Positions 16,915 through 25,679 of a stretch of 64,000 nt of DNA are shown here, in pieces (within the stretch, counting starts at the first letter, position 1; every line of letters begins with the position of its first letter). Source of the DNA: JAPOUP01 sp965203255 (lineage in GTDB: Bacteria; Pseudomonadota; Alphaproteobacteria; Rhodobacterales; Rhodobacteraceae). The position numbers and the translations under genes were made by a program. The stretch spans positions 5,022,001 to 5,086,000 of the forward strand of contig OZ241882.1 in NCBI GenBank assembly GCA_965203255.1, read 5' to 3'. The notes under the pieces are model-generated. The model worked only from the letters and a program-made list of their open reading frames with translations. It was not told the origin of the DNA and searched no databases.

Positions 16915-18303
16915 CTATCGGTCCGCATTGGGGTGATCGGACCTGCGGGCTTCTGCGTGGTGGATTTGGGAACTGTCTCGTCGACGTGACGTTCGCGGAG
17001 CTGTGCCCGCTATCGGTTCCATCGGTGTCTTTTTTGAAGAGGGCCTTTGACCTGAGGGCGGTTTCTGTGCCCGCCCGGAATTGCTGTCAATGAAGTCAAG
17101 TACGAGCGGGCGGATGTTTTCGCGCCAGGACCGGCCTGCAAAAATCCCGTAATGACCCGCGCCGGGTTCAAGGTGGCTGGCCTTCATTTCCGGGGGGAGG
17201 CCTGTCAACAGGTCAAGCGCCGCGAGACATTGACCGGGAGCACTGATGTCATCCTCCTCGCCTTCAACCACTTTCACGGCCACGTCCGTTATCTTCCCGA
17301 TGTCGACATGGATGTCGCCGACGAAAAATCTGTTGCGGGCGATTTCGCGTGACTTGAAAATTCGTTTGACGGTCGAAAGGTAGAATTCCGCCGTCATGTC
17401 CATCACCGCGAGATACTCGTCGTAGAACCGGTTATGCCGATCATGGTCTCTAGCCTCACCCTTAGCGGCGCGGATTATCTGTTCGGTGAAGGCTTTCGAA
17501 TGGCTTTCCGGATTCATCGAAATGAAACCCGCCAATTGCAGCATACCCGGATAGACCAAACGACCCGCTCCAGCGTATTTGAATCCAACCCTTTGGATGG
17601 CAAATCCCTCAAGCTGGCCCATCGTCAAGCGGCGTCCAAAGTCGGTGACTTCCGTTGGCGCGGCGTCCGGATCGACCGGTCCGCCAATCAGTGTCAACGT
17701 ACGTGGCTGCGCTTTCGGATCCTGTTCGGCAAGAAGTGCCGTGGCTGCCAACGCCAAAGGAGCCGGTTGGCAGATGGCGATGACATGGATTTCCGGGCCT
17801 AGAGCCCGCATGAAGTCAGCGAGATAACGGGTATGGTCCTCAATATCGAACTTCCCCATCGAAACCGGAATGTCGCGGGCGTTGTGCCAGTCCGTCACAT
17901 AGACTTCACAGTTCGTGATCAAACTCTTCACCGTTGATCGCAGCAGTGTTGAATAGTGACCCGACATTGGCGCGATCAGAAGGACCCGGCGAGGCTGGGG
18001 TGGACGCTCCTGGACACGAAAGTGGATGAGGTCTCCGAACGGTCTTTCGACGACGGTCACGATATCAACCAAGTGGTCGCGTCCATCCTCGCAGGTGAAC
18101 GTCCGAATGCCCCAGTCAGGTTTGGTGACGATGCGAGCGAATGCGCGCTCCGTCACCTCACCCCAAGCCGAGAGCAGAGGAAAGAACGGAAGGGGGAACA
18201 AGCCGGTCACTGGGTATGATCCGATCGCAAGCGCTGTGGCACCAAGCCATTGGTTGGTGTTGCGAACCGTCTCCATTAGGTCGTAGTTTGCCATATAGCG
18301 CAT
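16915..18303 (-). CDS. phaZ: Intracellular polyhydroxyalkanoate depolymerase
   Basis: 462 residues. It releases 3-hydroxyacids from stored PHA granules. The intracellular class has a cysteine nucleophile; here it lies in HVIAICQPAPLALAA near residue 165. The acid and histidine are expected in VEGEEDDIS and LEPGAGHYGIFAG. The start is set at 18303 by GGGAG 8 bases upstream. The C-terminal ~55 residues are Ser/Arg/Pro-rich and longer than usual. It is divergent from phaC across ~100 bp holding a PhaR-box candidate. Confidence 0.92.
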   Translation of the reverse strand: MRYMANYDLMETVRNTNQWLGATALAIGSYPVTGLFPLPFFPLLSAWGEVTERAFARIVTKPDWGIRTFTCEDGRDHLVDIVTVVERPFGDLIHFRVQERPPQPRRVLLIAPMSGHYSTLLRSTVKSLITNCEVYVTDWHNARDIPVSMGKFDIEDHTRYLADFMRALGPEIHVIAICQPAPLALAATALLAEQDPKAQPRTLTLIGGPVDPDAAPTEVTDFGRRLTMGQLEGFAIQRVGFKYAGAGRLVYPGMLQLAGFISMNPESHSKAFTEQIIRAAKGEARDHDRHNRFYDEYLAVMDMTAEFYLSTVKRIFKSREIARNRFFVGDIHVDIGKITDVAVKVVEGEEDDISAPGQCLAALDLLTGLPPEMKASHLEPGAGHYGIFAGRSWRENIRPLVLDFIDSNSGRAQKPPSGQRPSSKKTPMEPIAGTAPRTSRRRDSSQIHHAEARRSDHPNADR

Positions 18304-18372
18304 ACGCACTGCTCCCTGTTGTTCCACGCATGTCAAAAAGCCGCGTTTACCAGACTGGATATACGCTTTATG

Positions 18373-18384
18373 CTGCAAGTGCAA
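18373..18384. promoter_or_regulatory. Candidate PhaR box between phaZ and phaC
   Basis: CTGCAAGTGCAA fits the CTGC-N4-GCAG consensus reported for alphaproteobacterial PhaR with one mismatch at the end. It lies in the divergent phaZ/phaC promoter region, 20 bp before the phaC start. Confidence 0.45.
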
Positions 18385-18403
18385 AATAGACGGATTCTTG
18401 GCG

Positions 18404-20194
18404 ATGACAACAGATGATGGTGGTGCCGTAGGGCAAAATATTGGCAAACTGCAGGCAAACCTCGCCAGAATCGAGGAACTTTCGCAGCGCATGGTGTCTG
18501 CGCTTGCGAACAGGCGGCAGGTAAGCCCCGATCTCCAGGGGCCGGGCATGGACCTCTTTCTGAAAGCCGCCGGTGCCTGGTGGACCCAGATGATGAGCGA
18601 CCCCACAAGGATTCTTGAAAGCCAGGTTGGCTACTGGAGCAGGACATTGGAGCATTATGTGGAGGCACAGAATGCACTCATGACCGGCAAGTCGATTGAG
18701 GACGGCGGCGACGCGCCGAAGGACCGACGCTTTTCCAGCGACCTGTGGAGGACCCATCCCTATTTTTCCTTTGTGCGCCAGCAGTATCTTCTGAATTCCG
18801 ACGCGATCAGGGCGTCGCTGGAGGGCTTGGATGGACTTGATGATACTGAACGGCGCCGTGTGGAGTTCTTTGCAGGCCAGATCATCGACATGTTCGCACC
18901 AACGAACTTTCTGGCGACCAATCCTGAAGCCCTGTCGAGAGCGGCGGAGACTGAAGGACAGTCGTTGGTCGACGGTCTCGAAAATCTCGTTCGGGACATC
19001 GAGTCCAGCAAGGATGGTCTGCAGGTCACACTGGCGGACAGGGATGCATTCACCGTTGGCGGCAACATCGCGACGACCGAGGGTGCCGTAGTTTTCCGGA
19101 ACCGGATGTTTGAACTTATCCAGTACAAGCCGGTGACTGAGACCGCCTGCGAGGTGCCGCTGGTCGTGTTCCCACCGTGGATCAACAAGTTCTATATCAT
19201 GGACCTCCGCCCCGACAACTCACTGATTCGCTGGATCGTCGAACAGGGTTTCACGCTGTTCGTGGTCAGCTGGAGGAACCCAGACTCTTCCTATGCCGAT
19301 GTCGGCATCGATACCTATATCCAGGAAGGCTATCTGACGGCCATTGAGCAGGTGAGGAGGATAACCGGCGAAAGTCAGGTTAACGCGGTCGGCTATTGCA
19401 TTGGTGGGACGGCTCTCGCGATGACGCTGTCTTACCTGAAAGCGAAAAAGGACAGTTCGGTCAGGTCGGCAACGTTCTTCACCACCCTTACCGACTTCTC
19501 GGACCAGGGCGAGTTCACTCCGTTCCTGACGGATGATTTCGTTGGGGCGATTGAGTCCGAATGTGAGCGGAATGGTATGCTCGAGAGCTTTTTCATGGCG
19601 AGAACTTTCTCGTTCCTCAGGGCCAACGACCTGGTCTATGGCCCAGCGGTCCGCAGTTACATGTTGGGAGAACCGCCGCCGGCATTTGACCTGCTGTACT
19701 GGAATGGCGACGGCACCAATCTTCCGGGAAGAATGGCCGTCGAATACCTTCGCTGGCTTTGCCAGGAGAACCGGTTCTCCGATGGCGGATTGGAAATACT
19801 CGGCGAAAGGCTTTCCGTGAACGACGTTCAGGTGCCCCTTTGCGCCATTGCCTGCGAAACCGACCACATTGCAGCCTGGTCGTCCAGCTTCACAGGGGTT
19901 TCCAGAATGGGATCTATGTCGAAGCGCTTCATTCTGTCCGAATCCGGGCACATTGCTGGCATCATCAATCCACCCGGAAAGAGAAAATACGGGCATTTCA
20001 CCAATGATGACATGGAACTGAAGCCCGAAGCGTGGCGTGAGGGCGCGGAGGCTCATGAAGGGAGCTGGTGGCCGCGGTGGGGCGAATGGCTTGCGACGTA
20101 CTCCGGTGGGCGAATTCCCGCCCGCCAGCTTGGTGGCTCGGAGACTCCCGTGCTAGCACCGGCTCCGGGAACCTATGTTTTTGCTGGGAGTTAG
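18404..20194 (+). CDS. phaC: Class I poly(3-hydroxyalkanoate) synthase
   Basis: 596 residues. It polymerises 3-hydroxyacyl-CoA at the granule surface. The lipase-like box GYCIGG holds catalytic Cys332. The Asp lies in CETDHIAAW and the His in SESGHIAGIINPP. The N-terminal PhaC_N domain (LKAAGAWWTQMMSDPTRILESQVGYW) is intact. Length fits class I, which needs no PhaE or PhaR subunit. ATG 18404 is used; the TTG at 18398 is in frame. A weak ribosome-binding site is notable. Confidence 0.96.
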   Translation: MTTDDGGAVGQNIGKLQANLARIEELSQRMVSALANRRQVSPDLQGPGMDLFLKAAGAWWTQMMSDPTRILESQVGYWSRTLEHYVEAQNALMTGKSIEDGGDAPKDRRFSSDLWRTHPYFSFVRQQYLLNSDAIRASLEGLDGLDDTERRRVEFFAGQIIDMFAPTNFLATNPEALSRAAETEGQSLVDGLENLVRDIESSKDGLQVTLADRDAFTVGGNIATTEGAVVFRNRMFELIQYKPVTETACEVPLVVFPPWINKFYIMDLRPDNSLIRWIVEQGFTLFVVSWRNPDSSYADVGIDTYIQEGYLTAIEQVRRITGESQVNAVGYCIGGTALAMTLSYLKAKKDSSVRSATFFTTLTDFSDQGEFTPFLTDDFVGAIESECERNGMLESFFMARTFSFLRANDLVYGPAVRSYMLGEPPPAFDLLYWNGDGTNLPGRMAVEYLRWLCQENRFSDGGLEILGERLSVNDVQVPLCAIACETDHIAAWSSSFTGVSRMGSMSKRFILSESGHIAGIINPPGKRKYGHFTNDDMELKPEAWREGAEAHEGSWWPRWGEWLATYSGGRIPARQLGGSETPVLAPAPGTYVFAGS

Positions 20195-20224
20195 TGGGGA
20201 CAGCCAATGTCTGGCAGTATTTTT

Positions 20225-20265
20225 CTGCGATGCGGCAAAATATCGCTTGAAATGCCGCAATGCAG
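20225..20265. promoter_or_regulatory. Two opposed PhaR-box candidates upstream of phaP
   Basis: CTGCGATGCGG (20225-20235) and CCGCAATGCAG (20255-20265) each match CTGC-N3-GCRG, the second in reverse orientation, 19 bp apart. They lie 64-104 bp before the phaP start, where PhaR is known to repress phasin genes in related bacteria. Confidence 0.55.
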
Positions 20266-20328
20266 CATATACGTTTGCGTGGATGCAGAGGCGCATGGGC
20301 GCACAGAGAAGCGAATGGAGATTCAGAG

Positions 20329-20781
20329 ATGGCTGTGAATGCACAGGACTACACGAAATTGATGAAGGACATGCTGGGGGTGTTCCCGGTTGACATGTCA
20401 GCGATGCAGGATGTCTTCAAGACCCAGGCCGCATTGGGCGAGAAAATGTCCAAAGTGGCGGTTGAGGCGGCTGAGAACTCGGCCGAGGTTTCCGCCAAGT
20501 GGACCAAGCAGACTCTTGCCAAGGTTGCTGAGGTCACGAAGGTCAAGGACGATCCCGCCGACTACACCAAGGCCATGACAGACTTTGCGTCGGCCCAGGC
20601 GGAAATCGCCGCCGAGTCGATGTCGGCCTTCGCGGAGATCGCCAAGAAGGTTCAGATGGAAACGGTCGAACTCATGCTGGCTGCTGGCAAGGATGTGTCG
20701 GAAGATGCCACCGCCGCCGTCAAGAAGGCAACCGCGGAAATGACAGCTGCGGCCAAGAAGGCGACCGCAGCGGCCAAGTAG
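20329..20781 (+). CDS. phaP: Phasin, PHA-granule surface protein
   Basis: 150 residues. It coats PHA granules. The body is an amphipathic helical phasin domain (YTKLMKDMLGVFPVDMSAMQDVFKT... and NSAEVSAKWTKQTLAKVAEVTK). The last ~20 residues are Ala/Lys repeats (KKATAEMTAAAKKATAAAK), like the DNA-binding tails of PhaF-type phasins. The start at 20329 follows GGAGATTC; the open frame upstream is not phasin-like. It is followed by a strong terminator and by the phaR repressor gene. Confidence 0.93.
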   Translation: MAVNAQDYTKLMKDMLGVFPVDMSAMQDVFKTQAALGEKMSKVAVEAAENSAEVSAKWTKQTLAKVAEVTKVKDDPADYTKAMTDFASAQAEIAAESMSAFAEIAKKVQMETVELMLAAGKDVSEDATAAVKKATAEMTAAAKKATAAAK

Positions 20782-20835
20782 GTCAGCGCAAGAATTTTCC
20801 TCGCGTCGGATCTCCTCCTGCCGACGCACCAAACT

Positions 20836-20865
20836 GGGGCGAGTTCAGTTCTCGCCCCTTTTTTT
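20836..20865 (+). terminator. Rho-independent terminator after phaP
   Basis: The stem GGGGCGAG/CTCGCCCC (20836-20843 with 20851-20858), loop TTCAGTT, followed by seven T. It separates highly expressed phaP from phaR. Confidence 0.92.
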
Positions 20866-20917
20866 CCGTCGCTCAAGGCCGTAGGGTTCGGGTGTGCCGC
20901 TGGATCGGAGGATGCCC

Positions 20918-21469
20918 ATGGCCGCTGAATCGGAACCCTTGCTGATCAAACGTTATGCCAGTCGAAGGCTGTACAATACGGAAACCAGCGACTACGTAAC
21001 GCTCGAGGACATCGCGCAGTTCATTCGGGACGGTCGGGATGTGCAGATCATGGACCTGAAGTCCGGTGACGACCTAACCAAACAATACCTTCTTCAGATC
21101 ATTGCCGACCACGAAAGCCAGGGTGAAAACGTATTGCCGGTAAACGTATTGACCGATCTCGTGAGAAGCTACACGACTGGAGTTCATTCAGTCGTTCCGC
21201 AGTTCCTCTCGGCCAGTTTTGAGATGCTGCGCGAAGGCCAGTTCAGAATGATGGAGAATTTCGCCAACCCGATGGCTGCGGTGCCGGGATTCGAGGCGGT
21301 GAAGCTGCAGCAGGAGGCGTTTTTCAAGGCAATGACCGGAGGGTGGGCCGGTAATGAGCCGGCTCTGAAGGATGAATCGGAATCTCCATCGGCGAATTCC
21401 CGCGAACTTGATGAAATCAAACGACAGCTTGCCGACCTGCAGGCCAAGTTGGCGGACCTGGGTCGGTAG
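20918..21469 (+). CDS. phaR: PHA-synthesis repressor PhaR
   Basis: 183 residues. The N-terminal PHB_acc_N domain reads IKRYASRRLYNTETSDYVTLEDIAQFIRDGRDVQIMD, the DNA- and granule-binding part. The PHB_acc repeat region FLSASFEMLREGQFRMMENFANPM follows, then a charged C-terminal coiled coil (ELDEIKRQLADLQAKLADLG). It senses free granule surface and represses phaP and itself. ATG 20918 has GGAGG 7 bases upstream; ATG 20912 is too close to it. Confidence 0.95.
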   Translation: MAAESEPLLIKRYASRRLYNTETSDYVTLEDIAQFIRDGRDVQIMDLKSGDDLTKQYLLQIIADHESQGENVLPVNVLTDLVRSYTTGVHSVVPQFLSASFEMLREGQFRMMENFANPMAAVPGFEAVKLQQEAFFKAMTGGWAGNEPALKDESESPSANSRELDEIKRQLADLQAKLADLGR

Positions 21470-21757
21470 TGGGCTGACAGCCGGCCAACGCCTATGGTTG
21501 GTAAACGCACCGAACATAGTCCGGCGGAAACGGATATCTCCGACCTTGATGAGATCGATCGGAACTCGATTCCTCGGCGCCATCACCGCTGGTGCTGGAT
21601 GTGTTTGTGAGGGTCAGATCTTCCCTGGCTTGTGGCGGCGCTTGGCCGAACCAACGTCATGGTCTTCTCTACATCGGATCGGGTTGCAGCTTGGGTTGTC
21701 GCATGGTTCCATGAAATTCGTCGGTCAGGTATTCGCAGTTCTCCTGGCCAGGCGCCG

Positions 21758-22063
21758 TCATTGTCCTGTATGCACGATATCGACGGTCTGAATGAGCCTG
21801 TTGTCCGTACGATCGAAGATAAGAACCTGATCACTGTCGGTCACAATGGCGAACCACTTTTCGGCTTGAGTGAATGCAACCGCCCTAACACCCGTGGGTA
21901 AGTTGATCTGATCAGGTGGCATGAGACCGAGGTCATCGGGAAAGCGGGTGACAAGAAAAATGATCAGGATTATGAATCCAGCAATCATCACGGAGGTCAG
22001 CACGGTGACCAGCGTTCGCAGGAATCTCAGCGATCTGGTTCCATGATCGGAGATCTCGCCCAT
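21758..22063 (-). CDS. DUF6476-family small membrane protein
   Basis: 101 residues with one membrane helix (about residues 15-38: LVTVLTSVMIAGFIILIIFLV) and a C-terminal beta-rich domain (WFAIVTDSDQVLIFDRTDNRLIQTVDI). This matches the small protein encoded divergently next to rluD in Rhodobacterales. Function is unknown. AAGAGGA lies immediately before the ATG. Its start codon overlaps that of rluD in the palindrome CATG at 22061-22064. Confidence 0.82.
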   Translation of the reverse strand: MGEISDHGTRSLRFLRTLVTVLTSVMIAGFIILIIFLVTRFPDDLGLMPPDQINLPTGVRAVAFTQAEKWFAIVTDSDQVLIFDRTDNRLIQTVDIVHTGQ

Positions 22064-23090
22064 GTCCTCTTCCCGCTTGGTGGTGACGGTCGCAGCTGAC
22101 CCCCCATCGCGTCTTGATAGCGCATTGGCGCGCGATGTTCCAGAAAGCGCCGCTCTCAGCCGTTCACGGCTGGCCCGTCTGATCCTCGGTGGAGCAGTGG
22201 TGCGCAATGGCGTTCCAGTGATCGAACCAGATGCAAGAGTTGCCGCAGGTGAGACTTTTGAAATTGCGGTGCCAGATGCGATGGACAGCCACATTGCGGC
22301 GGAGAACATTCCGTTGGACGTGGTGTTCGAGGATGACGAACTGATCGTCGTCGACAAGCCTGCGGGAACAGTTGTCCATCCTGCGCCGGGGACGCCTTCG
22401 GGTACGCTTGTCAATGCGCTTCTGGCTCATTGCGGAAGCAGTCTATCCGGCGTGGGCGGAGCAAGGCGCCCGGGAATAGTTCACAGGATCGACAAGGGTA
22501 CGTCTGGGCTGCTCGTGGTCGCAAAGTCCGACCGTGCGCATCATGGGTTGGCACGTCAGTTTGAGAAGCATGAGGTTGAACGGGTCTATACGGCTGTCTG
22601 CTACGGCGTTCCCAGCGCATCCGACCCCCGATTGAGGGGCATCCGGGGCGTTGGTTTGGAAGATGGTGGGACAATTCGGGTCAGGACCCAGCTTGGCAGG
22701 CACCGGACGGACCGGCAACGCCAGGCGGTCAGGTTCGAAGGTGGACGCGAGGCCGTGACCCGGATCCGTGTTGTCGAGGAATTTGGCATTCCGTCCGAAG
22801 CCGCCCAGCTCGACTGCTGGCTTGAAACCGGACGAACCCATCAGATCCGGACGCATCTTGCATATGTTGGCCATGGGTTGATCGGGGATCCTCTGTATGG
22901 AAGGAGGCGTAGGCTTTCCAATTCATTGGGCAAGTCCGTTGTGGATTTGGCGGCGGGTTTTCCGAGACAGGCGCTTCACGCGCGAAGCCTTGGATTCGCT
23001 CATCCGGTGAGTCGTGAGTTCCTTCGGTTTGACGCGCCTGCGCCGCATGATCTGGCAGCGCTTCTTGAAGCCCTCAGGAACACTTGTTAA
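22062..23090 (+). CDS. rluD: 23S rRNA pseudouridine synthase RluD/RluA family
   Basis: 342 residues. The N-terminal S4 RNA-binding domain (RSRLARLILGGAVVRNGVPV) is followed by the catalytic domain with HRIDKGTSGLLVVAKSD containing the active Asp. ELIVVDKPAGTVVHP and LETGRTHQIRTHLAYVGHGLIGDPLYG are further family motifs. It isomerises uridines in helix 69 of 23S rRNA if RluD. The start overlaps DUF6476 in CATG and lacks a clear ribosome-binding site, so leaderless initiation or a later GTG is possible. Confidence 0.92.
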   Translation: MSSSRLVVTVAADPPSRLDSALARDVPESAALSRSRLARLILGGAVVRNGVPVIEPDARVAAGETFEIAVPDAMDSHIAAENIPLDVVFEDDELIVVDKPAGTVVHPAPGTPSGTLVNALLAHCGSSLSGVGGARRPGIVHRIDKGTSGLLVVAKSDRAHHGLARQFEKHEVERVYTAVCYGVPSASDPRLRGIRGVGLEDGGTIRVRTQLGRHRTDRQRQAVRFEGGREAVTRIRVVEEFGIPSEAAQLDCWLETGRTHQIRTHLAYVGHGLIGDPLYGRRRRLSNSLGKSVVDLAAGFPRQALHARSLGFAHPVSREFLRFDAPAPHDLAALLEALRNTC

Positions 23091-23174
23091 CACATAGGCG
23101 TGAGAGTCGCTGGCGGACGTTGGCGTATCGGCAGATAACGGTATGTGTGACGAATCGAAAAGACGTGCTGCATC

Positions 23175-23203
23175 CTTGAATTGCCGACACAGTGGCCCTA
23201 GAT
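23175..23203 (+). promoter_or_regulatory. Candidate sigma-32 promoter of rpoH
   Basis: CTTGAA (23175-23180), a 15-bp spacer and CCCTAGAT (23196-23203) resemble the heat-shock consensus CTTGAA-N12-15-CCCATnT. It ends 39 bp before the rpoH start. Autoregulation of rpoH is known in some alphaproteobacteria. Confidence 0.45.
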
Positions 23204-23242
23204 TGATGTTAACACGATAAACATGGGGCATAAGGAAAGCTC

Positions 23243-24136
23243 ATGGGTAACTACGCGAATCTGCCGGCTCCGAGTCCGGAACAGGGACTGAACCGCTATT
23301 TGCAGGAGATCAGAAGGTTTCCGATGCTGGAGCCAGAAGAGGAATATATGCTGGCGAAGGCATGGGTGGAGCGACAGGATACGAGTGCGGCGCATCGTTT
23401 GGTGACCTCACACCTGAGATTGGCGGCAAAAATCGCAATGGGTTACCGAGGCTATGGATTGCCGCAGGCGGAGGTGATTTCCGAAGCCAATGTCGGTCTG
23501 ATGCAGGCCGTGAGGCGTTTTGACCCTGAAAGAGGATTCCGGCTTGCCACATATGCCATGTGGTGGATCCGTGCGTCGATCCAGGAGTACATTCTGCGGT
23601 CCTGGTCGTTGGTGAAACTCGGTACGACATCGGCGCAGAAAAAACTGTTCTTCAACCTTCGTAAGGCGAAGGCCCGTATCGGTGCTTTGGAGGACGGAGA
23701 TCTGCATCCTGACAAGGTCAGGAAGATCGCGTCGGATCTTGGTGTTTCCGAAGACGAAGTCATCTCGATGAACCGTCGGATCTCTGGGGGTGACGCGTCG
23801 CTCAATTCCCTTGTTGGTGGTGCCGATGGGGATAGCTCGACCGAATGGCTGGACTGGCTGGAGGATGAAGACGCGGATCAAGCGGCGGCGTATGAGGACA
23901 AGGATGAATTGGAAGTCAGGCGCGAACTTCTTGCCGAGGCGCTGGCTGTGCTGAATGAACGTGAACAGGACATCCTCACACAACGGCGTTTGCAGGAGCG
24001 ACCGGTAACACTTGAGGATCTGTCCGGCCAATATGGCGTTAGCCGCGAACGAATTCGGCAGATTGAGGTTCGGGCGTTTGAGAAACTGCAGCGCCGTGTG
24101 ACGGAACTCGCTCGCGAGAAGGGAATACTCACATAG
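23243..24136 (+). CDS. rpoH: RNA polymerase sigma factor RpoH (sigma-32)
   Basis: 297 residues. Sigma-70 group 3 with region 1.2/2 (LNRYLQEIRRFPMLEPEEEYMLAKAW; LVTSHLRLAAKIAMGYRGYGLP; FDPERGFRLATYAMWWIRASIQEYILRSWSLVK). The RpoH box is QKKLFFNLRK, and region 4.2 is LEDLSGQYGVSRERIRQIEVRAFEKLQ. It directs heat-shock transcription. AAGGAAAG precedes the ATG. It marks the left boundary of the accessory island. Confidence 0.97.
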   Translation: MGNYANLPAPSPEQGLNRYLQEIRRFPMLEPEEEYMLAKAWVERQDTSAAHRLVTSHLRLAAKIAMGYRGYGLPQAEVISEANVGLMQAVRRFDPERGFRLATYAMWWIRASIQEYILRSWSLVKLGTTSAQKKLFFNLRKAKARIGALEDGDLHPDKVRKIASDLGVSEDEVISMNRRISGGDASLNSLVGGADGDSSTEWLDWLEDEDADQAAAYEDKDELEVRRELLAEALAVLNEREQDILTQRRLQERPVTLEDLSGQYGVSRERIRQIEVRAFEKLQRRVTELAREKGILT

Positions 24137-24213
24137 GGCGATGGCCCATTCGAACGGCTTGAATGTTATTCTGGGGCTGATTGACCCAAAGTGTTGGTAT
24201 CTTGCCGGCAAGG

Positions 24214-24431
24214 GTTTGAATAGGGGACTATGTACTTGCTTAACCAAATTTCTCTGTGGCGGCAGGACTGCGGGAAATTGAGGGGCCAGACCGTAGCCGG
24301 ATACTGGCCACGGCCCTTCCGGACAGGCGGTTGCTGCAGGTCACTCGTTCCGGTGCGCCGGCGGTAGCCAGATCCGGCTTCCCCGCCCGGCGTCGGTTCA
24401 GGCCGCAGGCCGTTATGCGGAAAAACGCTAC
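24214..24431 (+). repeat. Dispersed repeat R2, copy 1
   Basis: About 218 bp starting TTTGAATAGGGGACTATGTA. It matches the reverse complement of 35391-35568 over AACCAAATTTCTCTGTGGCG, GGCCAGACCGTAGCCGG, GGCGGTTCAGGCCGCAGGCC-like sequence and TTATGCGG.AAAACGCTAC. This copy has an extra ~60 bp in the middle. Both copies read ISLWRQDCG.LRGQTVAGY in the same frame, a possible relic of a protein. Confidence 0.85.
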
Positions 24432-24589
24432 GGGGCGGGGTCCGCGGCCCCCGGAAACCGACGATTCCGGTCCCGGAACGGCTGGAGTCCCGTCTGGATG
24501 GAGAATATCCGGGCTTTCAGGGCAGCGCGACGGCTTGATCCGTTCCACCTCCTTCCGGCGCCCCGGTCCGCGCCGTCGGGAGGCGGGCC

Positions 24590-25612
24590 GGCGGTGTCAG
24601 GGAGGGCGGGCTTGGTGCAGCACCTCGGCGGGCGTCCGGTAGCCGAGCACCCGTCGCGGCCACACGTTCAGGCGGTCCTGCACCCGTCCCACCTCCGCGT
24701 CGGTGACCGCCCGCAGGTCCGTCCCCTTCGGCAGGTACTGCCTCACCAGCCCGTTGGTGTGCCCGTTCAGGCCCCGCTCCCAGGAGTGGTAGGGGGTCGG
24801 GAGGAAGAACCCGGCCTTCAGCGCCTCCGCCACGCCGGCGTGGCCCGCGAACTCCCTGCCGTTGTCCGCCGTGATCGTGTGGACGGGCGCGCGGGAGCCC
24901 GGCGGCATCTCCAGCATCGCGGCGGAGACCTCGGCCGAGGTGCGCCGGCCAGCCCTCTGTAGATACGTGTATTTCGACGCGCGGTCCACAAGGGAGACCA
25001 CCGCCCCGCTGTGGCCTTTCCCGATGATCGTGTCGGCCTCCCAGTCGCCGACACGCTCCTTCCTCTCCACCTCCGCAGGCCTCTCCGGGATGTCCACCCG
25101 GCCCGGGATGTGGCCACGGCCGGAGCGCCGCCCGCCACGCCAGTTCGGTTTTCTGCCGCGCCGCCTCAGCAGCGTGAACAGCCTGCCGCCCGCCTTCCTG
25201 CCGGCCTTCAGGCGCCCGGATGTCCACTGGCGGCCCACCGCCCAGCCGCCCTCCAGCCGCAGCCGTCCCGCGACCTGCTCGGGGCTCCAGCCCTCCGTCA
25301 GGCACCCCTCCACATGCGCCCAGCGCTCCGCAGCCATCTTCCTCGGAACCGACGACGCCCCGCTGCGGCGTAACTCCGCTTTCCCCTGCGCCTCGCCCGG
25401 GCTGTATCCGGAATCCCCGCCGTTCCGGCGCAGCTCCCGCCAGACCGACGGGCGGTCACGGCCCAGACGGGCGGCGATGGCTCCGTCGGAGAGCCCGCTT
25501 TCCTTCAGCGCGCCGATCTGGCATCTATCCTCATGGGTCAGGTGGCGATGGCCCTCGGGCATGGCAGTCTCCTATGCGTCGTTGCCGGGACTGTCGCCGC
25601 TTCCTGACCGAT
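24590..25612 (-). mobile_element. IS30-family insertion sequence (ends approximate)
   Basis: The element is defined by its transposase. Candidate imperfect terminal inverted repeats are GTCAGGGAGGGCGG (24596-24609), overlapping the stop codon, and the reverse complement of the 25590-25610 region (GTCAGGAAGCGGCG), matching at 10 of 14 positions. No target duplication was resolved. It sits at the left broken end of the DUF1156 methylase gene, inside or beside an R1-like repeat fragment. Confidence 0.6.
24597..25562 (-). CDS. IS30-family transposase, catalytic Glu apparently lost
   Basis: 321 residues. The N-terminal HTH (DRCQIGALKESGLSDGAIAARLGRDRPSVWRELRRNG) and second HTH-like region precede a DDE integrase core. 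The first Asp is in DWEADTIIG, and the second in ITADNGREF. At the DD(33)E position the family motif TNENTNG reads LNGHTNG, so the expected Glu is Gly (GGG instead of GAG). The protein is otherwise full length without stops. It is strikingly GC-rich compared with neighbouring host genes. Confidence 0.88.
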   Translation of the reverse strand: MPEGHRHLTHEDRCQIGALKESGLSDGAIAARLGRDRPSVWRELRRNGGDSGYSPGEAQGKAELRRSGASSVPRKMAAERWAHVEGCLTEGWSPEQVAGRLRLEGGWAVGRQWTSGRLKAGRKAGGRLFTLLRRRGRKPNWRGGRRSGRGHIPGRVDIPERPAEVERKERVGDWEADTIIGKGHSGAVVSLVDRASKYTYLQRAGRRTSAEVSAAMLEMPPGSRAPVHTITADNGREFAGHAGVAEALKAGFFLPTPYHSWERGLNGHTNGLVRQYLPKGTDLRAVTDAEVGRVQDRLNVWPRRVLGYRTPAEVLHQARPP

Positions 25613-25679
25613 CCGCAACATCATGCGGCAGGAAAACCGGTCACCACCGCCACTGGTGTTGCACTTCGGACTGGAATGG

